64,000 bases of DNA from Spirilliplanes yamanashiensis (GCF_016863475.1 NZ_BOOY01000003.1:124001-188000), one strand, 5' to 3'; shown: positions 16,943 through 25,240, counted from the stretch's first letter. Notes: generated by a model not told the origin, from the letters alone. Numbers and translations are program-made.

Positions 16943-17686
16943 CTAGACCTCACCACTGGAAAGCGAGGCGGATGCCCAAACGGCCTCGAAACTCTCGGCG
17001 TACGTGTCGAACAAGCCCGGGGTTCCCGTCTGCCGGAGATGCAACGCCGGCGCCATCGGGGCGGTCTTCCCGTACACGTGGGGGTTGACGATCATGTCCC
17101 GATCGAAGCGGTAGATGGAGTTGTACAAAACCGTCCCGTGCTTGCGGATCTCGATGTTGTCGACCTCGCGGACCGGCCGGAAGAACGCTTCCGCCTGGTG
17201 AATCTTCGCTGAGATCGTGTCCCGGCCGATGCCCTCGTCTTGGCTCCGCTGCTTAACTGCGTCGCTGTCCCGGTCACCCAGCAGGATCCGCACCAGCGTG
17301 CCGGCCTCGGCCTTCACTCGCAGGCGCTTGAGCAGGTCGGGCTTCTCGGTGAGGAACATGCCGACGTAGACCAGAATCCCGATGTCGTCGACGGCCTGGT
17401 CCAGCAGCCGGTCCCACAGGGTCGGTGGTACGGCACCGCGGCTCGCGTAGAACTGCACCACGCCGGCCGCGTCTGGCCCTTCGGCCTCCGACTTCCGGAC
17501 GCCGGGCCACAGATAGTCTTCGTCCTCCTTCAGCCGCTTCGCAATCTTGAAGCGAGTGCGGGGATGTGGGACGCGGCCACCCAGCCACCGGCTCACCGTC
17601 TTCACGTCGTGGTCGGTGTAGAGCGCCAGCTCGGCCGCCGTCACGCGGGCGCGGTCAAGGGCATCTTTGAGCCGTTCGTTCGCCAT
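16943..17686 (-). CDS. XRE-family regulator of the element
   Basis: Protein of 247 residues from ATG 17686 (MANERLKDALDRARVT) with a GGGGAG ribosome-binding site; the longer upstream frame crosses the operator region and is rejected. The N-terminal helix-turn-helix (~8-60) reads TAAELALYTDHDVKTVSRWLGGRVPHPRTRFKIAKRL. The C-terminal ~180 residues form a separate domain (DIGILVYVGMFL, GTLVRILLGDRDSD, IRKHGTVLYNSIYRFDRDMIVNPHVYG) reminiscent of PLD-like/sensor domains found on AICE regulators. A perfect inverted repeat with an embedded -10 lies just upstream, so autoregulation is likely. It is divergent from the gene at 17857 that opens the plus-strand transfer/replication genes, and thus placed to act as a switch. 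Confidence 0.85.
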   Translation of the reverse strand: MANERLKDALDRARVTAAELALYTDHDVKTVSRWLGGRVPHPRTRFKIAKRLKEDEDYLWPGVRKSEAEGPDAAGVVQFYASRGAVPPTLWDRLLDQAVDDIGILVYVGMFLTEKPDLLKRLRVKAEAGTLVRILLGDRDSDAVKQRSQDEGIGRDTISAKIHQAEAFFRPVREVDNIEIRKHGTVLYNSIYRFDRDMIVNPHVYGKTAPMAPALHLRQTGTPGLFDTYAESFEAVWASASLSSGEV

Positions 17687-17706
17687 CGCCGCTCCCCAGA
17701 TCGACC

Positions 17707-17734
17707 GGGACGTTTTCCCCACTATAAACGTCCC
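17707..17734 (-). promoter_or_regulatory. Operator and promoter of the XRE/Nudix operon
   Basis: Perfect inverted repeat GGGACGTTT (17707-17715) / AAACGTCCC (17726-17734) with a 10-bp spacer. Reading the minus strand, a -10 TATAGT lies at 17726-17721 and a possible -35 TTGCCG at 17748-17743 (16-bp spacing). Transcription would start ~27 nt before the XRE ATG. The palindrome covers the -10, so a bound repressor would block it. Confidence 0.65.
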
Positions 17735-17785
17735 AAGCGTCACGGCAAGGCCGTTCCGACGTCACCTCCCCCGCAGTCCCATTGA

Positions 17786-17807
17786 GGTGCGGCCAGCAAG
17801 CCGCACC
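17786..17807 (+). promoter_or_regulatory. Leader hairpin upstream of the first transfer-operon gene
   Basis: GGTGCGGC (17786-17793), 6-nt loop, GCCGCACC (17800-17807). It lies in the intergenic region between the XRE gene and the GTG at 17857. It could be an attenuator, an RNA-stability element or a second operator. Confidence 0.4.
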
Positions 17808-17856
17808 CAGAGCAGTCGTCCACAGGGGACGCGCTCAGGACAGGGAGGTAACCCTC

Positions 17857-18177
17857 GTGAAGCTCTACGTGGACACGACCGGCAAGCAGGTCACGGTGTC
17901 GAAGGCCAGTGAGCCGAAGAACGACCAGAACGGCAACCAGCGGTCCGAGAAGGGGACGGGCCGGCTCATGTGGTCCACCCAGGTCATCGTGCTCGACGAG
18001 ACCGGTGGCGAGGTCATCAGCATCACGACGGCGGGTGAGAAGCCGAACGTGACTGTTGGTCAGCTCGTCGCCATCGAGCAGCTCGAGGCCATCCCGTGGG
18101 CGACCAACGGGCGTAACGGCGTCGCGTTCCGTGCGGTGTCGCTGAAGCCGAACTCTGGGACTCCGGCGGCCAAGTAG
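17857..18177 (+). CDS. Conserved small AICE protein, unknown function
   Basis: Protein of 106 residues from GTG 17857, preceded by GGGAGGT at good spacing. Sequence begins VKLYVDTTGKQVTVSKASEPK and continues with beta-rich segments (RLMWSTQVIVLDETGGEVISI, VTVGQLVAIEQLEAIPW, GVAFRAVSLKP). The pattern suggests a small beta-barrel (possibly OB-like) protein, but no catalytic motif is visible. It is the first plus-strand gene after the XRE operator and precedes the membrane protein and FtsK-like gene, so it probably belongs to the transfer/replication module. Confidence 0.7.
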   Translation: MKLYVDTTGKQVTVSKASEPKNDQNGNQRSEKGTGRLMWSTQVIVLDETGGEVISITTAGEKPNVTVGQLVAIEQLEAIPWATNGRNGVAFRAVSLKPNSGTPAAK

Positions 18178-18329
18178 GCCTCGCATCACCCGTACTGCCC
18201 GCCACTGTGTCCGTGGCATCCAGCTCCACCGAAGCGGCCTACTCGCCCGCTGATCCGTAAGCCGGGAAGCACAGCGCTCGCAGTGTTCCCGCGGTGACCA
18301 CGCCCGGTGGTTATACCCGAGATGTGGCG

Positions 18330-18363
18330 CGGGGTCGGTACTGGCTGCAACCTGCCGACCCCG
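18330..18363 (+). promoter_or_regulatory. Stable hairpin between 17857 gene and membrane-protein gene
   Basis: CGGGGTCGG (18330-18338) and CCGACCCCG (18355-18363) form a perfect 9-bp stem with a 16-nt loop. No T-run follows. It may be a terminator for the small upstream gene, or a processing site that uncouples it from the transfer genes. Confidence 0.45.
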
Positions 18364-18412
18364 TGCCAGCCAACAAATCCCTCATCCCAACTTGTCCTTG
18401 GGAGGACTTGCC

Positions 18413-19339
18413 GTGCCCAAATTTACCCCAAACCGTGCGTTCGGTCGACGCTCCGGAACGGTGACGGTCATCGAGGCCAAGGTTCACCGCTCGTCCGAGC
18501 GTCGGGCCCGCTTTGCGTTCATCATCGCCGCTCTGGTGGTCGGCGTCGTCACGATGATCGTCGCCTCGGCGACTATGCACCCGATCCTCGCCGCTCTGCT
18601 GGGCGTCGCTGTCGGCGGCCCGTCAGGGGCCCTGGCGTGGGCGCTGTTCCGCATCTGGCCGGTCATCCGGCTCGTCTGGTGGTGGCTGCCGGAGATCGCC
18701 TTCGTCACCGCCGTCATGTACGGCTGGGTCCAGCTCGCGCAGCACACCCCGATGTGGGTGCGCTTCGTCATCGTCGGCCTGGTCGTCGGCGTGCCCGCGC
18801 TTGTGCCGGCCATCCGCCGACGGCTCATCGCCCTGGCGTGGTGCGTCATCGTCCGGCACCGCCTGCGTGTGTGCTTCGCGCAGTTCATCGTGGCGAACCA
18901 GTCCGGTTCGCTGCCGCTGATCCTGTGGGCCCGCCCTACCCCGGTCGGGGAACGGGTCTGGATCTACCTGCGCCCCGGCCTGTCCGTCGCGGACCTGCAA
19001 GGCCGCCTGGAGAAGATCGCCGTCGCCTGCCACGCCTACTCCGTTCTGGTGGAACGCGCCGGCGAGGGCAACTCCGCGTACCTGCGCTTCGACATCAAGC
19101 GCCGCGAGGTGCTGACCGCCAACGTCGGTACCCCGCTCGTCGACGTCGTCGACCCGGACACCCCGAAGGTTCCGCGGCAGCCGGCCACCATGCCGACCGC
19201 CCTGGATCTGCCCGACGTCGCCGACGAACCCGCGCTCGCCAAGGCCGCGAAGTCGGCCGGCAACCCCAACGGCAAGAAGCCGGCCGCCAGCTCTGCCGAC
19301 CCGTCGTCGACCGACGACGACATCAACGACTGGATCTGA
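18413..19339 (+). CDS. AICE membrane protein upstream of the FtsK-like translocase
   Basis: Protein of 308 residues from GTG 18413 with GGGAGGAC upstream. It has three to four hydrophobic segments: FAFIIAALVVGVVTMIVAS, HPILAALLGVAVGGPSGALA, IAFVTAVMYGWVQLA and FVIVGLVVGVPALVPA. A cytoplasmic C-terminal domain (~155-245: CFAQFIVANQSGSLPLILWARP, VGERVWIYLRPGLSVADLQ) and a disordered Lys/Ala/Ser-rich tail ending DDDINDWI follow. It is immediately upstream of the translocase, and such proteins commonly accompany it in AICEs; it probably supports the transfer channel. Biochemical role unknown. Confidence 0.75.
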   Translation: MPKFTPNRAFGRRSGTVTVIEAKVHRSSERRARFAFIIAALVVGVVTMIVASATMHPILAALLGVAVGGPSGALAWALFRIWPVIRLVWWWLPEIAFVTAVMYGWVQLAQHTPMWVRFVIVGLVVGVPALVPAIRRRLIALAWCVIVRHRLRVCFAQFIVANQSGSLPLILWARPTPVGERVWIYLRPGLSVADLQGRLEKIAVACHAYSVLVERAGEGNSAYLRFDIKRREVLTANVGTPLVDVVDPDTPKVPRQPATMPTALDLPDVADEPALAKAAKSAGNPNGKKPAASSADPSSTDDDINDWI

Positions 19340-19410
19340 CCCACCACTGATCGGGCGCGGGCTACCTGCCTGCAGATTGTCCGCGCCCACCCACTTGCCC
19401 TGGAGGCACC

Positions 19411-20268
19411 GTGTCTTCGATCGCTCGTGACCCGCTCGGCACCGATCGGGTGCCTGTCGGGCCTGGCCTGTCGATGTTCGACCCGATGTTCGTCGGGATC
19501 GACGAGTTCGGCGAGGCCGTCTTCCTCGACGTCGTCTACCGCAACCTGCTCGCCGCCGGCGAGCCGGGAGGCGGCAAGTCCGGCCTGCTCAACCTCGCCG
19601 CCGGCACCGCCGCCCTATGCGACAACACCCGCCTGGTCCTGTTCGACGCCAAGTGGGTGGAACTCGGCCCCTGGCGGCACATCGCCGACGAGTTCGTCGG
19701 CCGCGACCTCGACCACGCCATCAGCGTCCTGCGCCGCCTCGTGACCGTGGCGGACAACCGCTACCAGTGGCTGCTCGCACACGAGCGACGCAAGGTCAAC
19801 CGCTACGACGACCTATCCGTGATCGTCACCATCATCGACGAGCTCGCGATGTATTCGACCGTGCTCGGGACCAAGCCGCAGCAGGAAGAGTTCGAGTCCC
19901 TGCTTCGGGGCCTGGTGTCGCTCGGCCGAGCCTGCGGCATGCCCGTCATCGCCGCCACCCAGCGCCCGAGCTGGGACATCATCCCCGCCAGCCTGCGCGA
20001 CCTGTTCGGCTTCCGCGCAGCGTTCCGCTGCACCTCGCTCAACTCGTCGAACATCATCCTCGGTCAGGGCTGGGCCGAGCAGGGCTACAACGCCGCGGAC
20101 ATCAGCCCCACCAACCAGGGCGCCGCCTACCTGCTCGCCGAGGGAGGCCTCCCGCGCCGCGTCAAGGCGGCGTACCTGTCCGACGCCGACATCTACGCCA
20201 TCGCCGACTACGCCGCCTGGCTGCGTCGGCCCACCACTGCTGCCTTCGATTGGGGGATGGCCGCATGA
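19411..20268 (+). CDS. FtsK/SpoIIIE-like DNA translocase (AICE transfer protein, TraB-like)
   Basis: ATPase of 285 residues from GTG 19411 with TGGAGG upstream. Walker A is GEPGGGKS (50-57), Walker B is VTIIDELAMY (~140-149), and a Q-loop-like IAATQRPSWDIIP with conserved Arg follows. Family knowledge: in AICEs a single FtsK-like protein pumps double-stranded DNA between mycelial cells, replacing a type IV system. It is shorter than Streptomyces TraB and lacks a clear N-terminal membrane region, so the adjacent membrane protein (18413) may provide the anchor. No obvious winged-helix DNA-recognition domain at the C-terminus. Its stop overlaps the next start (ATGA). Confidence 0.88.
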   Translation: MSSIARDPLGTDRVPVGPGLSMFDPMFVGIDEFGEAVFLDVVYRNLLAAGEPGGGKSGLLNLAAGTAALCDNTRLVLFDAKWVELGPWRHIADEFVGRDLDHAISVLRRLVTVADNRYQWLLAHERRKVNRYDDLSVIVTIIDELAMYSTVLGTKPQQEEFESLLRGLVSLGRACGMPVIAATQRPSWDIIPASLRDLFGFRAAFRCTSLNSSNIILGQGWAEQGYNAADISPTNQGAAYLLAEGGLPRRVKAAYLSDADIYAIADYAAWLRRPTTAAFDWGMAA

Positions 20269-20681
20269 CCACTCAGATTCCGGCTTCCCGGTTCACCGAC
20301 CACACCGTCACCGGGACTCCGGCCCAGCTCGCCAACCTGCTCGCCAACCACACCGCCGCCGGCACCCTCGTCGCCGCGACCGCGCCTCGGCCCACCGCCG
20401 CCGGCACCTGCCGCATCATCCTGCGTCTGCGCGACACCGCCTCGGCCCGCTCGGTCGGGGTCACCTGCAGGAACCGGCGTATCCGTCGGATCGTCGCCCT
20501 GGGCGCCACCGCCGCTGGCGTCGCCACCGGTGTCCTCGCCGCCGTCGCGTACCTGCTCGGCCAGCTCATCGAGTTCATCACCGCGCACGCCGCCACCATC
20601 GGCGGCGTCGCACTCGTCCTCGCCGTCATCGCCGCATTGGCGGCCGACACCAGGAACCGCCGGCATTGCCCCGGCTGCTGA
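20265..20681 (+). CDS. Small membrane protein, Spd-like
   Basis: Protein of 138 residues whose ATG at 20265 overlaps the FtsK-like stop (ATGA), so it is translationally coupled. The N-terminal half is Ala/Thr-rich and soluble (FTDHTVTGTPAQLANLLANHTAAGT). The C-terminal half has two transmembrane helices (IVALGATAAGVATGVLAAVAYLL; IGGVALVLAVIAALA) and a basic Cys-containing tail (TRNRRHCPGC). Position and topology resemble the plasmid-spread (Spd) proteins that help intramycelial DNA spread. No sequence-level family call is possible here. Confidence 0.65.
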   Translation: MTTQIPASRFTDHTVTGTPAQLANLLANHTAAGTLVAATAPRPTAAGTCRIILRLRDTASARSVGVTCRNRRIRRIVALGATAAGVATGVLAAVAYLLGQLIEFITAHAATIGGVALVLAVIAALAADTRNRRHCPGC

Positions 20682-20793
20682 CCATCCCGAAACGACTACC
20701 GCATATCGCACGGCCGACAGGACCCGACCCATCGCCTGCAAGCACGGCGGGTCCTGCCGACCACACACCAGCCCTCGAAAGGACGTGGCTGCC

Positions 20794-21231
20794 ATGAAGG
20801 CTACCCACAACCCACCGACCGAGACCCGGCCGACACCGGCGGAGCTGTTGCGCGGCGCCGCCACCTACCTGCGCCTGCACGGCTGGACCACCGGCCAGTT
20901 CTACGACCTCACCGGCGGCGACTCCGACGCGTTCCCGCCGGCCTGCACCGCCGGCGCTATCACGATCGCCGCCTACGGCCGCTTCATCGCTTCCGGCATC
21001 TGCACCCTCGACGAGCCCGAGCCGGAGCACTACGACGCCATGCGCGCCATGCGCTTCCTCGCCGACTACCTCGATTCCGACCGCACCCCCGACGAGGGCT
21101 TCCCGCCCAGCTCGATCGACGTCATCGGGGACTGGAACGACCATCCCGGCCGCACGCTCGATGAGGTCGTGGACGCCCTCACGACGGCCGCCAACGAGTG
21201 GAGCACCGCGACCGCCGGGAGCATCCGGTGA
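20794..21231 (+). CDS. DUF6197-like protein
   Basis: Protein of 145 residues from ATG 20794, with AAAGGAC upstream. Recognisable features: AELLRGAATYLRLHGWTTGQFY, ACTAGAITIAAYGRFIASG, and a C-terminal IGDWNDHPGRTLDEVVDALTTAANEW. This pattern matches the DUF6197 proteins often seen in actinomycete mobile elements. Function unknown. Its stop overlaps the GTG of the following gene (GTGA), placing it in the same tightly packed operon. Confidence 0.65.
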   Translation: MKATHNPPTETRPTPAELLRGAATYLRLHGWTTGQFYDLTGGDSDAFPPACTAGAITIAAYGRFIASGICTLDEPEPEHYDAMRAMRFLADYLDSDRTPDEGFPPSSIDVIGDWNDHPGRTLDEVVDALTTAANEWSTATAGSIR

Positions 21232-21533
21232 ACCCGGCGAGCGTCAACCGCGCCTTGACATCCAAGCGCCCGAAGCCTGGTCGCCGGCACCGGGTGGAGA
21301 ACGACGAGTACGCGGCTTTCACGCGCCGCGTCGTCCGGGCTTACGCCAAGCGCGTCGCCACCGGCGACGTCGACGCCCTCACCGACATGGTCGGCCTCTC
21401 GGTCGAACTCGACCGGGCCATCGGCCGCGCCGTCATCGGACTGCGCGCCTACGGCTACTCCTGGGCCGAAATCGCCCTACGGCTCGGCATCACCCGCCAG
21501 GCCGCACAGCAGCGCTGGGGCGGTGCCGCATGA
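21228..21533 (+). CDS. Small helix-turn-helix protein
   Basis: Protein of 101 residues from GTG 21228, overlapping the preceding stop. The C-terminal segment YGYSWAEIALRLGITRQAAQ is a clear helix-turn-helix of the sigma-70 region 4/resolvase type, followed only by QRWGGAA. The N-terminus is basic (RPKPGRRHRVENDE). It probably binds DNA within the element, as a regulator or a replication/transfer accessory. Coupled by overlap at both ends. Confidence 0.7.
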   Translation: MNPASVNRALTSKRPKPGRRHRVENDEYAAFTRRVVRAYAKRVATGDVDALTDMVGLSVELDRAIGRAVIGLRAYGYSWAEIALRLGITRQAAQQRWGGAA

Positions 21534-21922
21534 CCACCACCTTCGACGATCTGCCGATCGAGGCCGGCTACCTGTCGCCGTTCTTCGACCCCACGGGTAG
21601 CCGCTACGGCTTCCCGACCTTTCCCTACCAGTGCGCGCCCACCGGCCTGGTCACCCGCCGGCAGCTCCGCGCCGATGGGCTGCGCCCGGCCGGGCAGCCC
21701 GTCATCGCCCAGATCCTCTGGCGTGGCGGCAAGCGGGTCGCCTACCTCTACCGCCGTGACCTGGCAGCGCCGAAGCGCACCGCCACCGCGGCCCAACGCG
21801 ACGCCATCGACAAGGCCCTGACCGCCCGCCGCACCTGCGGCGTCTGCGGAACGGTCCGCGACTACTACATTCCGCGCCGCACCGGCGCCTGCCTCGACTG
21901 CACCCCGGAGGTGACTCCATGA
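21530..21922 (+). CDS. RRQRL-motif-type zinc-binding protein
   Basis: Protein of 130 residues from ATG 21530 (ATGA overlap with the preceding stop). It contains the TRRQLRADGLRPAGQP segment, then AQILWRGGKRVAYLYRRDLA, as in the RRQRL-motif zinc-binding proteins of AICEs. A C-terminal zinc finger (TCGVCGTVRDYYIPRRTGACLDC) has two CxxC pairs. Likely a small nucleic-acid-binding accessory protein; its role in replication or transfer is not established. Confidence 0.72.
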   Translation: MTTTFDDLPIEAGYLSPFFDPTGSRYGFPTFPYQCAPTGLVTRRQLRADGLRPAGQPVIAQILWRGGKRVAYLYRRDLAAPKRTATAAQRDAIDKALTARRTCGVCGTVRDYYIPRRTGACLDCTPEVTP

Positions 21923-22209
21923 CCGCCCCCGTGCGTCACGACCACGAGACCGCCGCCGCCTGCCCCTGGTGCATCGACGGCTTCACCCCCGACGGCATCC
22001 ACCCCGACCTCGGCGAGATCTACCGCATGTGCCCCACCCAAATGTGGTGCGACACCTGCGCCGACCTGTCCGTCTTCCCCGCCGTCTTCCAGCGCCCCGC
22101 CGACCTCGCGGTTGCGCTTCTCTGCCACGGCCTGGCCGCGGTGTACTGCCCGACCTGCGTCGGCGTTACTGCCGTCTTCCCGCTGACCAACGACGGGGGC
22201 ATTCGATGA
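21919..22209 (+). CDS. Small zinc-ribbon protein, unknown function
   Basis: Protein of 96 residues from ATG 21919 (ATGA overlap). Four Cys pairs or singles are visible: CPWC near 15-18, C in RMCPT, CDTC and CPTC, suggesting two zinc ribbons. No enzyme motif. It is part of the overlapping gene string 20794-24915 and is probably a nucleic-acid or protein-binding accessory. Confidence 0.65.
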   Translation: MTAPVRHDHETAAACPWCIDGFTPDGIHPDLGEIYRMCPTQMWCDTCADLSVFPAVFQRPADLAVALLCHGLAAVYCPTCVGVTAVFPLTNDGGIR

Positions 22210-22916
22210 CCACAACGTCCCGCACCGAGCGGCTGGAAAGCCGCGTCCTGGTCGCCATCCTGATCCTCGTCGGCCTTGCCGCCGGCGCCGCCTCCTTCAC
22301 CCACGTCCACGACTGGACGATGGACAACACCCCGGTCGGCACGCCCGGCTGGTTCGGCTGGGCCAACGCCGTCATCTCCGAACTCGTCCCCATCGCCGCA
22401 TTGCTGACGATCCGCCGCCGCAAGCGGCACGGCGGACCTATCGGCTACCCGATGACCCTGCTCATCGCCGCCGCCGGCCTTTCCCTCGCCGCCCAACTCG
22501 CGGTCGCCAAGCCCGGCCCGTCCGGGTGGCTTCTGTCCGCCGTGCCCGCCTTGGCGTTCATGGCCCTCGTCAAGCTGGTCCTGGCTCCGGTCAGCACCAC
22601 ACCCGCCGAGCCTGTCGGGCCTGCGGCCGAGCCGGTCGCTCAGCTCGTCGACGAGCCCGACACCATTCCCACACCCGCACCGGCGCAGCCGGTCGTTGTC
22701 CTACCGGTCGAGCCGCCGGCGCATCTGCTCACCGTTGCCCGGTTCGCGGTCAACAACCACGAGCAGACCACCGGCCGTCCCATCACCGCTGCCGAGCTGG
22801 CCGCCCGCATGAGCGTCACACCGGCCGTCGCCGGACAGCTCATCACCGCCATCACTGGCCAACCCACCCATCCGGTCAACGGCACTCCGGTCGTCCTGAC
22901 GGGCGGTGCCCGATGA
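22206..22916 (+). CDS. DUF2637/SpdB-like membrane protein
   Basis: Protein of 236 residues from ATG 22206 (ATGA overlap). The N-terminal half has about four transmembrane helices (VLVAILILVGLAAGAASFTHV; WANAVISELVPIAALLTI; MTLLIAAAGLSLAAQLAVA; LLSAVPALAFMALVKLVLA), a layout typical of DUF2637/SpdB proteins of actinomycete elements. A Pro/Ala-rich linker follows, then a small C-terminal domain (ARFAVNNHEQTTGRPITAAELAARMSVTPAVAGQLI) resembling a winged helix-turn-helix. Probable role in intramycelial plasmid spread, inferred from family and position. Confidence 0.7.
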   Translation: MTTTSRTERLESRVLVAILILVGLAAGAASFTHVHDWTMDNTPVGTPGWFGWANAVISELVPIAALLTIRRRKRHGGPIGYPMTLLIAAAGLSLAAQLAVAKPGPSGWLLSAVPALAFMALVKLVLAPVSTTPAEPVGPAAEPVAQLVDEPDTIPTPAPAQPVVVLPVEPPAHLLTVARFAVNNHEQTTGRPITAAELAARMSVTPAVAGQLITAITGQPTHPVNGTPVVLTGGAR

Positions 22917-23206
22917 CGTACGTCCTCGTCGACGTCCACCACCGCACCCACACCTGCCCCTCCGACCCACAACCCCACCCCTACGACACCACCCGCACCG
23001 TCGTCGGCCTGGTGCCCGGCGGCCCGTGCCGTCAGCCGGTCACCATCCGGTGCGGCGACGTCACCACCACCACCTTGGCGTGTGGCCGGCACGCCCCGGC
23101 TGACCGTCAATGCCCGTCCTGTCGGGTCACGGTCACCGAGCGGCAGGTCAGGAACGAGTTCATGGGCACGGCCCCGCAGCACCCGACTGCTGGGGTTGCT
23201 GCCTGA
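22913..23206 (+). CDS. Small Cys-rich protein upstream of the replication initiator
   Basis: Protein of 97 residues from ATG 22913 (ATGA overlap with the preceding stop). His/Cys-rich N-terminus (DVHHRTHTCP) and a C-terminal finger (LACGRHAPADRQCPSCRVTVTERQ) suggest zinc binding. Its stop overlaps the start of the Rep gene (TGATG), so it is coupled to replication-initiator translation. Function unknown. Confidence 0.65.
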   Translation: MTYVLVDVHHRTHTCPSDPQPHPYDTTRTVVGLVPGGPCRQPVTIRCGDVTTTTLACGRHAPADRQCPSCRVTVTERQVRNEFMGTAPQHPTAGVAA

Positions 23207-24915
23207 TGGTTTCGACGCTGGACCTCGCACCCTGGGAGCACTCCGCCCAGGGCGCGGGCTCGAACGCCGACACCTGGACCCAACTGCCGCCGCTGTTCAC
23301 CACCGCCGGGCAGGCCCTCGACCGCGCCGGCCGACCGGACTACTTCGGCTGGCTCGACCACATCCGCGCGGCCGCCGGCTGCACCCGCCCCATCCGCCTG
23401 ACCGGCTCCGTGCACACCGTCGAAGCGAACACCGGCCGGATCCTCGACGCCCGGCACACCGACCAGCTCCCCGACGCCGCCATCTACAAGGCGTGCGGCA
23501 ACCGCCGCGGCTCCGTGTGCCCGTCCTGCTCGCGCACCTACCAGCGCGACGCCTACCAACTCCTGCGCGCCGGCCTCGTCGGCGGCAAGGGCGTCCCCGA
23601 GACCGTGTCCCGGCACCCGGCCGTCTTCGCCACCTTCGTCGCACCTTCTTTCGGCACCGTCCACACCCGCCGGGTCCGCAAGCACACCTGCACCGACCGG
23701 CGGCGCTGCGACTGCCGCCCCGAGCCGTGCCACGCCCGCCGCGACGCCGGCACCTGCTCCCACGGTCAGCCGGCGGTGTGCTGGGCCCGCCACGACCGCG
23801 ACGAGCCCCTCCTCGGCCAGCCGCTCTGCCTCGACTGCTACGACCACGACCACCAAGCCGTCTTCAACCTCTTCGCCGCCGAACTGTGGCACCGCACCAA
23901 GCAGACTGCCGAACGCGCCCTACGCAAGCTCGCTCGTTCCCGCCGCATCCCGTTCCCGCAGCTCGTCGACGCCAACGGCAAGGCCCGGCGGGTGTCGCCC
24001 GTGCGGCTGTCACACGGCAAGGCCGCCGAGATGCAACGCCGCGGCGCGGTGCACTTCCACGTCCTGGTCCGCCTCGACGGCGTCGACTCCAACGACCCGG
24101 CCGCCATGATTCCGCCGCCTGCTGGCCTCACCCTCGACGACCTCGCCCAGGCTGTCACCGACGCGGCCGCCTCGACTGGATTCGCCACCCCGGCGCACCC
24201 TGACCGGCCGGACGGGTGGCCGATGGCGTGGGGTGACGAGGGCAAGGGCAAGTTCGTCGACATCCGGCCCATCACCCTGACGGGTGTAGGTGAGGTCTCT
24301 GACGGCATGGTCGCGGGCTACCTTGCCAAGTACGCCACAAAGAGCACCGAGGCCACCGGGCACACCACCACCCGCATTACCGGCGACAATGTCGACACCC
24401 ACGCCGACGCCGAGGGTGACCACATCGCCCGCCTCATCGACGCCTGCTGGCGCATCGGACGTGCCACCCACACGCCCGCGCCATTGGGCGACCGGCCGAA
24501 GCGTCAACCCGGCCTTGACACCGAACCGGCTGGCAGCGGTCCGCCGGCCAACCCTTATGCGCGGCTGCGCCGATGGGCTCACATGCTCGGCTACGGCGGC
24601 CACTTCCTTACCAAAGCCCGCCGCTACTCGGTCACCTTCAAGATCCTGCGCGACACCCGCGTCGACTTCCGCCGCCAACAGGAACGCACCGACGAGACCG
24701 CTGGGGTGGTCCGGTCCGTCGACCACCTCGACGCCGAGACCACCCTCATCGTCGGCACGCTTACGTTCGCCGGCGTCGGCTGGCACACCAGCGGTGACGC
24801 CCTGCTCGCCAACACCGCCGCCGCGATGGCCCGCGCCCGACACGAAGCCGGCCGCGAAGAGTTGGCCCACGAAGCTGGGCTGCAGGTCGTCGCATCGGCC
24901 TTGCGCGCGGCGTGA
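23206..24915 (+). CDS. repSA: Replication initiator, RepSA family
   Basis: Protein of 569 residues from ATG 23206 (overlaps the preceding stop). It matches the RepSA initiator organisation of pSAM2-type elements: a Cys-rich N-terminal region (KACGNRRGSVCPSCSRTYQRDAY), VFATFVAPSFGTVHTRR, a second Cys-rich stretch, the HUH-type metal motif GAVHFHVLVRL (~283-293), and the helix VAGYLAKYATKST with candidate catalytic tyrosines. Family knowledge: RepSA initiates rolling-circle replication of the excised element, and the origin often lies within or next to the gene. It is the last gene of the overlapping operon that starts at 20794. Confidence 0.88.
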   Translation: MVSTLDLAPWEHSAQGAGSNADTWTQLPPLFTTAGQALDRAGRPDYFGWLDHIRAAAGCTRPIRLTGSVHTVEANTGRILDARHTDQLPDAAIYKACGNRRGSVCPSCSRTYQRDAYQLLRAGLVGGKGVPETVSRHPAVFATFVAPSFGTVHTRRVRKHTCTDRRRCDCRPEPCHARRDAGTCSHGQPAVCWARHDRDEPLLGQPLCLDCYDHDHQAVFNLFAAELWHRTKQTAERALRKLARSRRIPFPQLVDANGKARRVSPVRLSHGKAAEMQRRGAVHFHVLVRLDGVDSNDPAAMIPPPAGLTLDDLAQAVTDAAASTGFATPAHPDRPDGWPMAWGDEGKGKFVDIRPITLTGVGEVSDGMVAGYLAKYATKSTEATGHTTTRITGDNVDTHADAEGDHIARLIDACWRIGRATHTPAPLGDRPKRQPGLDTEPAGSGPPANPYARLRRWAHMLGYGGHFLTKARRYSVTFKILRDTRVDFRRQQERTDETAGVVRSVDHLDAETTLIVGTLTFAGVGWHTSGDALLANTAAAMARARHEAGREELAHEAGLQVVASALRAA

Positions 24916-25030
24916 GCCGAACAGCAATTGCAGAACCCCTGCCGTTCGCAGGAGCGCCTTGAGCCTGATCGCCGCTTCCCATGCGGCTCGATCCGTTTTC
25001 CTGACCGCTGTCTCGAAGGAGAACTGATCC

Positions 25031-25240
25031 GTGAAAGTGCCGGCCGCACCGCGAGTGAAGTCGTACATGACCATCGTGGAGTTCTGCGAGGAACTGGACA
25101 TCGCTCGCTCCACGTTCTACGAGTGGCGCGCGAAGCGTTGCGCTCCTCGGTGCATCAAGATGCCGAACGGAGAGCTGCGCATCCGGCGCTCCGAGTTCGA
25201 GCGGTGGCTGGACGAGCACGACGAGGGCCGGGCCGCCTGA
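25031..25240 (+). CDS. xis: Excisionase (Xis), helix-turn-helix
   Basis: Protein of 69 residues from GTG 25031, with GAAGGAG upstream. A MerR/excisionase-type winged helix fills the protein: SYMTIVEFCEELDIARSTFY, EWRAKRCAPRCIKMPNGELR and IRRSEFERWLDEH. It lies just upstream of and overlaps (TGATG) the integrase gene, the standard xis-int arrangement. Expected role: directing the integrase toward excision. A weak hairpin (CCTGC 24938-24942 / GCAGG 24948-24952) separates it from repSA. Confidence 0.87.
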   Translation: MKVPAAPRVKSYMTIVEFCEELDIARSTFYEWRAKRCAPRCIKMPNGELRIRRSEFERWLDEHDEGRAA

